Positions 44,162-46,069 of a DNA stretch of 46,069 nt are shown one piece after another. Positions within the stretch are counted from its first letter, which is position 1. Each line of letters opens with the position of its first letter. Source of the DNA: CAUJIW01 sp963205175 (lineage in GTDB: Bacteria; Pseudomonadota; Alphaproteobacteria; Sphingomonadales; Sphingomonadaceae); the NCBI GenBank assembly GCA_041060555.1, contig JBEUDS010000026.1. One strand, 5' to 3'. Below the pieces are notes generated by a model, which did not search any database, was not told the DNA's origin, and worked only from the letters and a program-made list of their open reading frames with translations. A program made the position numbers and the translations under genes.

Positions 44162-44201
44162 GCGGACGGTGGATGCACCATTTGGCGCATCCACCGTCCG
44201 C
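44162..44201. repeat. Perfect 15-bp-stem inverted repeat between the aminotransferase and msrP genes
   Basis: GCGGACGGTGGATGC pairs with its exact complement across a 10-nt loop in the 97-bp gap. There is no T run on either strand, so it is not a standard intrinsic terminator. It may end or protect the upstream mRNA. Confidence 0.7.
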
Positions 44202-44221
44202 CCGGCTCGACTGGTCGCGGA

Positions 44222-45424
44222 TCAGCGCAGTTCGGCGCAGGCCCGCTGGATCGCCTCGCAGGCCCGCGTCAGCACATCCTCCGACGTGGCGTAGGAAATG
44301 CGGAAGTGCGGGGCCAGGCCGAAGGCCGAACCCTGCACCACCGCCACCCGGTGGTCCTGCAGCAGGTAGGTGACGAAGTCCTCGTCGGTGGCGATGACCT
44401 GGCCCTTGGGCGTGGTCTTGCCGATGACGCCGGCACAGCTGGGATAGACGTAGAAGGCGCCTTCCGGGGTCGGGCAGACCAGACCGGTGGCCTGGTTCAG
44501 CATCGACACCACCAGGTCGCGGCGCTTCTGGAAGGCGCGGGCGCGCTCCTTCAGAAAGTCCTGCGGCCCGGTCATCGCGGCGACGGCCGCCGCCTGGCTG
44601 ATCGAGCAGGGGTTGGAGGTCGACTGCGACTGGATCGCGGCCATCGCCTTGATCAGCACCTTGGGGCCGCCGGCGAAGCCGATGCGCCAGCCGGTCATCG
44701 AATAGGCCTTGGAGGCGCCGTTGACGGTGAGCGTGCGGTCATAGAGGCCGGGCTCGACCTGGGCGATGGTGGCGAACTCGAAGTCATCGAACAGGATGTG
44801 CTCGTACATGTCGTCGGCCATGATCCACACATGCGGATGCCGCAGCAGCACGTCGGCCAGCGCCCGCAGCTGGTCGCGGGTGTAGGCCGCGCCGGTCGGG
44901 TTCGACGGCGAGTTCAGGATCAGCCACTTGGTCTTGGGGGTGATGGCGGCTTCCAGCGCGTCCGGCGTCATGCGGAAGCCGGTTTCCATGCCGGCGTTGA
45001 CGATCACCGGCGTGCCGCCGGCGAGATAGACCATGTCCGGGTAGGACACCCAGTAAGGCGCGGGAATGATCACCTCGTCGCCGGGGTTCACCGTCGCCAT
45101 CAGCGCGTTGAACAGGGTGTGCTTGCCGCCGGAGTTCACCGAGATCTGGTCCGGCGCATAATCCAGGCCGTTGTCGCGCTTGAACTTCAGCGCGACCGCC
45201 TTCTTCAGCGCCGGCGTGCCGTCGACCACCGTGTACTTGGTGTCGCCGTTGCGGATCGCCTGGATGGCGGCTTCCTTGATGTGCTCGGGCGTGTCGAAGT
45301 CGGGCTCACCCGCGCCCAGGCTGATGACGTCAATGCCCTGCGCTTTCAGCTCCGCCGTCTTGGCGGTGACTGCCAGGGTGGGGGAGGGCTTGATGCGGCC
45401 GAGCGCGTCGCTCAGGAAAGCCAT
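44222..45424 (-). CDS. Aspartate (or aspartate/prephenate) aminotransferase
   Basis: The 400-aa class I aminotransferase has ISLGAGEPDFDTPEHIK, SPSNPTGAAY, the PLP Lys in VNGASKAYSMTGWRIGF and the substrate-carboxylate Arg in PHFRISYATS. It is of the Ib subgroup (alphaproteobacterial AspC, some of which also transaminate prephenate). It joins oxaloacetate and glutamate to make aspartate. ATG 45424 follows GAAGGAACGACC. Its product feeds the pathway in which hom acts. Confidence 0.92.
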   Translation of the reverse strand: MAFLSDALGRIKPSPTLAVTAKTAELKAQGIDVISLGAGEPDFDTPEHIKEAAIQAIRNGDTKYTVVDGTPALKKAVALKFKRDNGLDYAPDQISVNSGGKHTLFNALMATVNPGDEVIIPAPYWVSYPDMVYLAGGTPVIVNAGMETGFRMTPDALEAAITPKTKWLILNSPSNPTGAAYTRDQLRALADVLLRHPHVWIMADDMYEHILFDDFEFATIAQVEPGLYDRTLTVNGASKAYSMTGWRIGFAGGPKVLIKAMAAIQSQSTSNPCSISQAAAVAAMTGPQDFLKERARAFQKRRDLVVSMLNQATGLVCPTPEGAFYVYPSCAGVIGKTTPKGQVIATDEDFVTYLLQDHRVAVVQGSAFGLAPHFRISYATSEDVLTRACEAIQRACAELR

Positions 45425-45507
45425 GGTCGTTCCTTCGTGTCGGTTGGTCGATGGGGCGGTGGTCGGGTGCCCCTTTGAAAAAGGGCGGCGCACCCTACTG
45501 CGCTGCA

Positions 45508-45541
45508 CAAGGCTGTTCAAGCGCTGGTTCGGCCTTGTGCG
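45508..45541. repeat. Inverted repeat upstream of the aminotransferase gene
   Basis: CACAAGGC and GCCTTGTG are separated by 18 nt. A second small hairpin, GCCCCTTT-gaa-AAAGGGC, lies at about 45470-45487 between it and the gene. These could be leader structures; no leader peptide was recognised. Confidence 0.3.
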
Positions 45542-45646
45542 GGCCACTGTCTCAGGGGGCGGGGTTCCAGGCGGTGAACGCGCCGGTCCTGACCACTCTG
45601 GCGCACGGGCGACCGATTTGCTATCGCGCGGATATCCCTGATCCGG

Positions 45647-45721
45647 GGGCCTGTAGCTCAAGGGTAGAGCTGGCCGCTCATAACGGCTTGGTTGCGGGTT
45701 CGAATCCTGCCGGGCCCACCA
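45647..45721 (+). tRNA. tRNA-Ile(CAU) (lysidine type)
   Basis: The 75-nt cloverleaf: acceptor GGGCCTG/CGGGCCC, D stem GCTC/GAGC, anticodon stem GGCCG/CGGCT with loop CTCATAA (anticodon CAT), T arm GCGGG-TTCGAAT-CCTGC and encoded CCA. The CAU anticodon could mean Met, but the anticodon arm and variable region (CTCATAACGGCTTGGTTGC) match tRNA-Ile2, whose C34 is changed to lysidine by TilS so that it reads AUA. Elongator tRNA-Met of this class looks different. Confidence 0.9.
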
Positions 45722-45942
45722 GATTCTTCAAGGGGTTGCATGTGATTGCATCGGTTGAGACAGCGGTCCGGCCGCCGCGATGCCACCGAACTTCCGGCCG
45801 CCCGGCGCGGGGTTCGCGATCTGTTTCAGCCTGTCCCCGCCTGCATCCGGCGGTTGTCACCGGGCAGCGGGCAGTCATGGAGAGATTCCGTCAGATGGCG
45901 CACCAGAGTGGTTAGGGTCAGCGCGCCAGGTCCACGATCACT
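45722..45942. other. Non-coding stretch between the tRNA and the right IS end
   Basis: 221 bp with no frame that has a ribosome site, no hairpin with a T run and no repeat of the tRNA 3' end. I see nothing in it that can be named. Confidence 0.5.
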
Positions 45943-46069
45943 GTTAGCGTCCGCGCTCGTGGTGTAATTTCCGGTGTAGGCGATGGTGTATTCCGGGGTG
46001 GGGCATGCCCCACCCCGGAATGCGGCGTCGCTGGTGGCCACCGGGTTCATCGTTATGGTGGAGTTTGCA
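45943..46069 (+). mobile_element. Right contig end: terminal part of an insertion sequence (inverted copy of 1-127)
   Basis: Exact reverse complement of 1-127. The tip GTTAGCGTCCGCG abuts unique DNA (preceded by CACT here, by GCC in the other copy read the same way), so 45942/45943 is probably the true element boundary. The two related boxes lie at 45961-45974 and 45985-45996, the palindrome at 45990-46021, and a possible transposase start ATG GTG GAG TTT GCA at 46055-46069, running off the contig. Family IS21-like at a guess. Confidence 0.6.

Noticed and set aside
45647..45721. Reading the CAU tRNA as tRNA-Met
   Set aside because: The anticodon stem and variable region match the tRNA-Ile2 pattern, and it lacks the features of initiator and elongator tRNA-Met of this class. 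A TilS-type classifier would be decisive.

Overview
The window is a GC-rich contig of about 46 kb from an alphaproteobacterium, most likely a Rhodospirillales-type or related free-living heterotroph. The clues are the gene order aminotransferase-hom-glpX-recJ, class I PhaC, CtaA, MsrPQ, a FixL-type heme PAS sensor, a LuxR/LuxI pair, and an sRNA type with C-rich loops known from this class. The species cannot be fixed from the sequence alone. Nearly all genes look chromosomal and intact. No prophage, CRISPR array, rRNA or plasmid functions are visible.

Layout. 1-127 and 45943-46069 are the same 127-bp sequence in inverted orientation. They look like two copies of one insertion-sequence end (IS21-like at a guess), at which the assembly stopped. 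128-2576: a gene remnant, a small membrane protein and ettA. 2786-5182: a hypothetical gene and a hybrid histidine kinase with a FixL-type heme PAS domain. 5372-7734: SRPBCC protein and PHA synthase. 7937-13369: alaC-like aminotransferase, hom, glpX, recJ. 13478-15034: a ThDP enzyme. 15092-18593: a quorum-sensing locus, luxR then an operon of luxI, phyH-type dioxygenase, CFA-type methyltransferase and a 68-aa protein. 18785-23143: an XRE regulator and four accessory genes, two of unknown function. 23159-26811: esterase, TonB receptor and a small winged-helix protein. 26935-27881: rpsI and rplM. 28102-30154: metY-like sulfhydrylase and a methyltransferase. 30173-31988: DUF2237, cutA, ctaA. 32087-34717: a zinc-limitation operon (Zur box, merC, His-rich COG0523 GTPase, WD40). 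34734-39389: Lrp regulator, an atypical histidine kinase, trxB and a LysR regulator. 39390-39979: two tandem structured small-RNA genes. 39980-42421: GGDEF-EAL protein. 42459-44124: msrQ and msrP. 44222-45424: aspartate-type aminotransferase. 45647-45721: tRNA-Ile(CAU).

The most interesting parts are: (i) two copies, 330 bp apart, of a roughly 155-nt sRNA gene with C-rich, anti-Shine-Dalgarno-like loops. Across 159 bp they differ at only two bases, and those two bases pair with each other (A-U changed to G-C). (ii) A luxI operon carrying two tightly coupled lipid-type enzymes, which suggests a modified signal or a quorum-controlled lipid product. (iii) A near-canonical Zur operator on the -10 of a promoter whose predicted transcript starts at the merC ATG (leaderless). 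(iv) A hybrid kinase with the FixL heme His/Arg pair.
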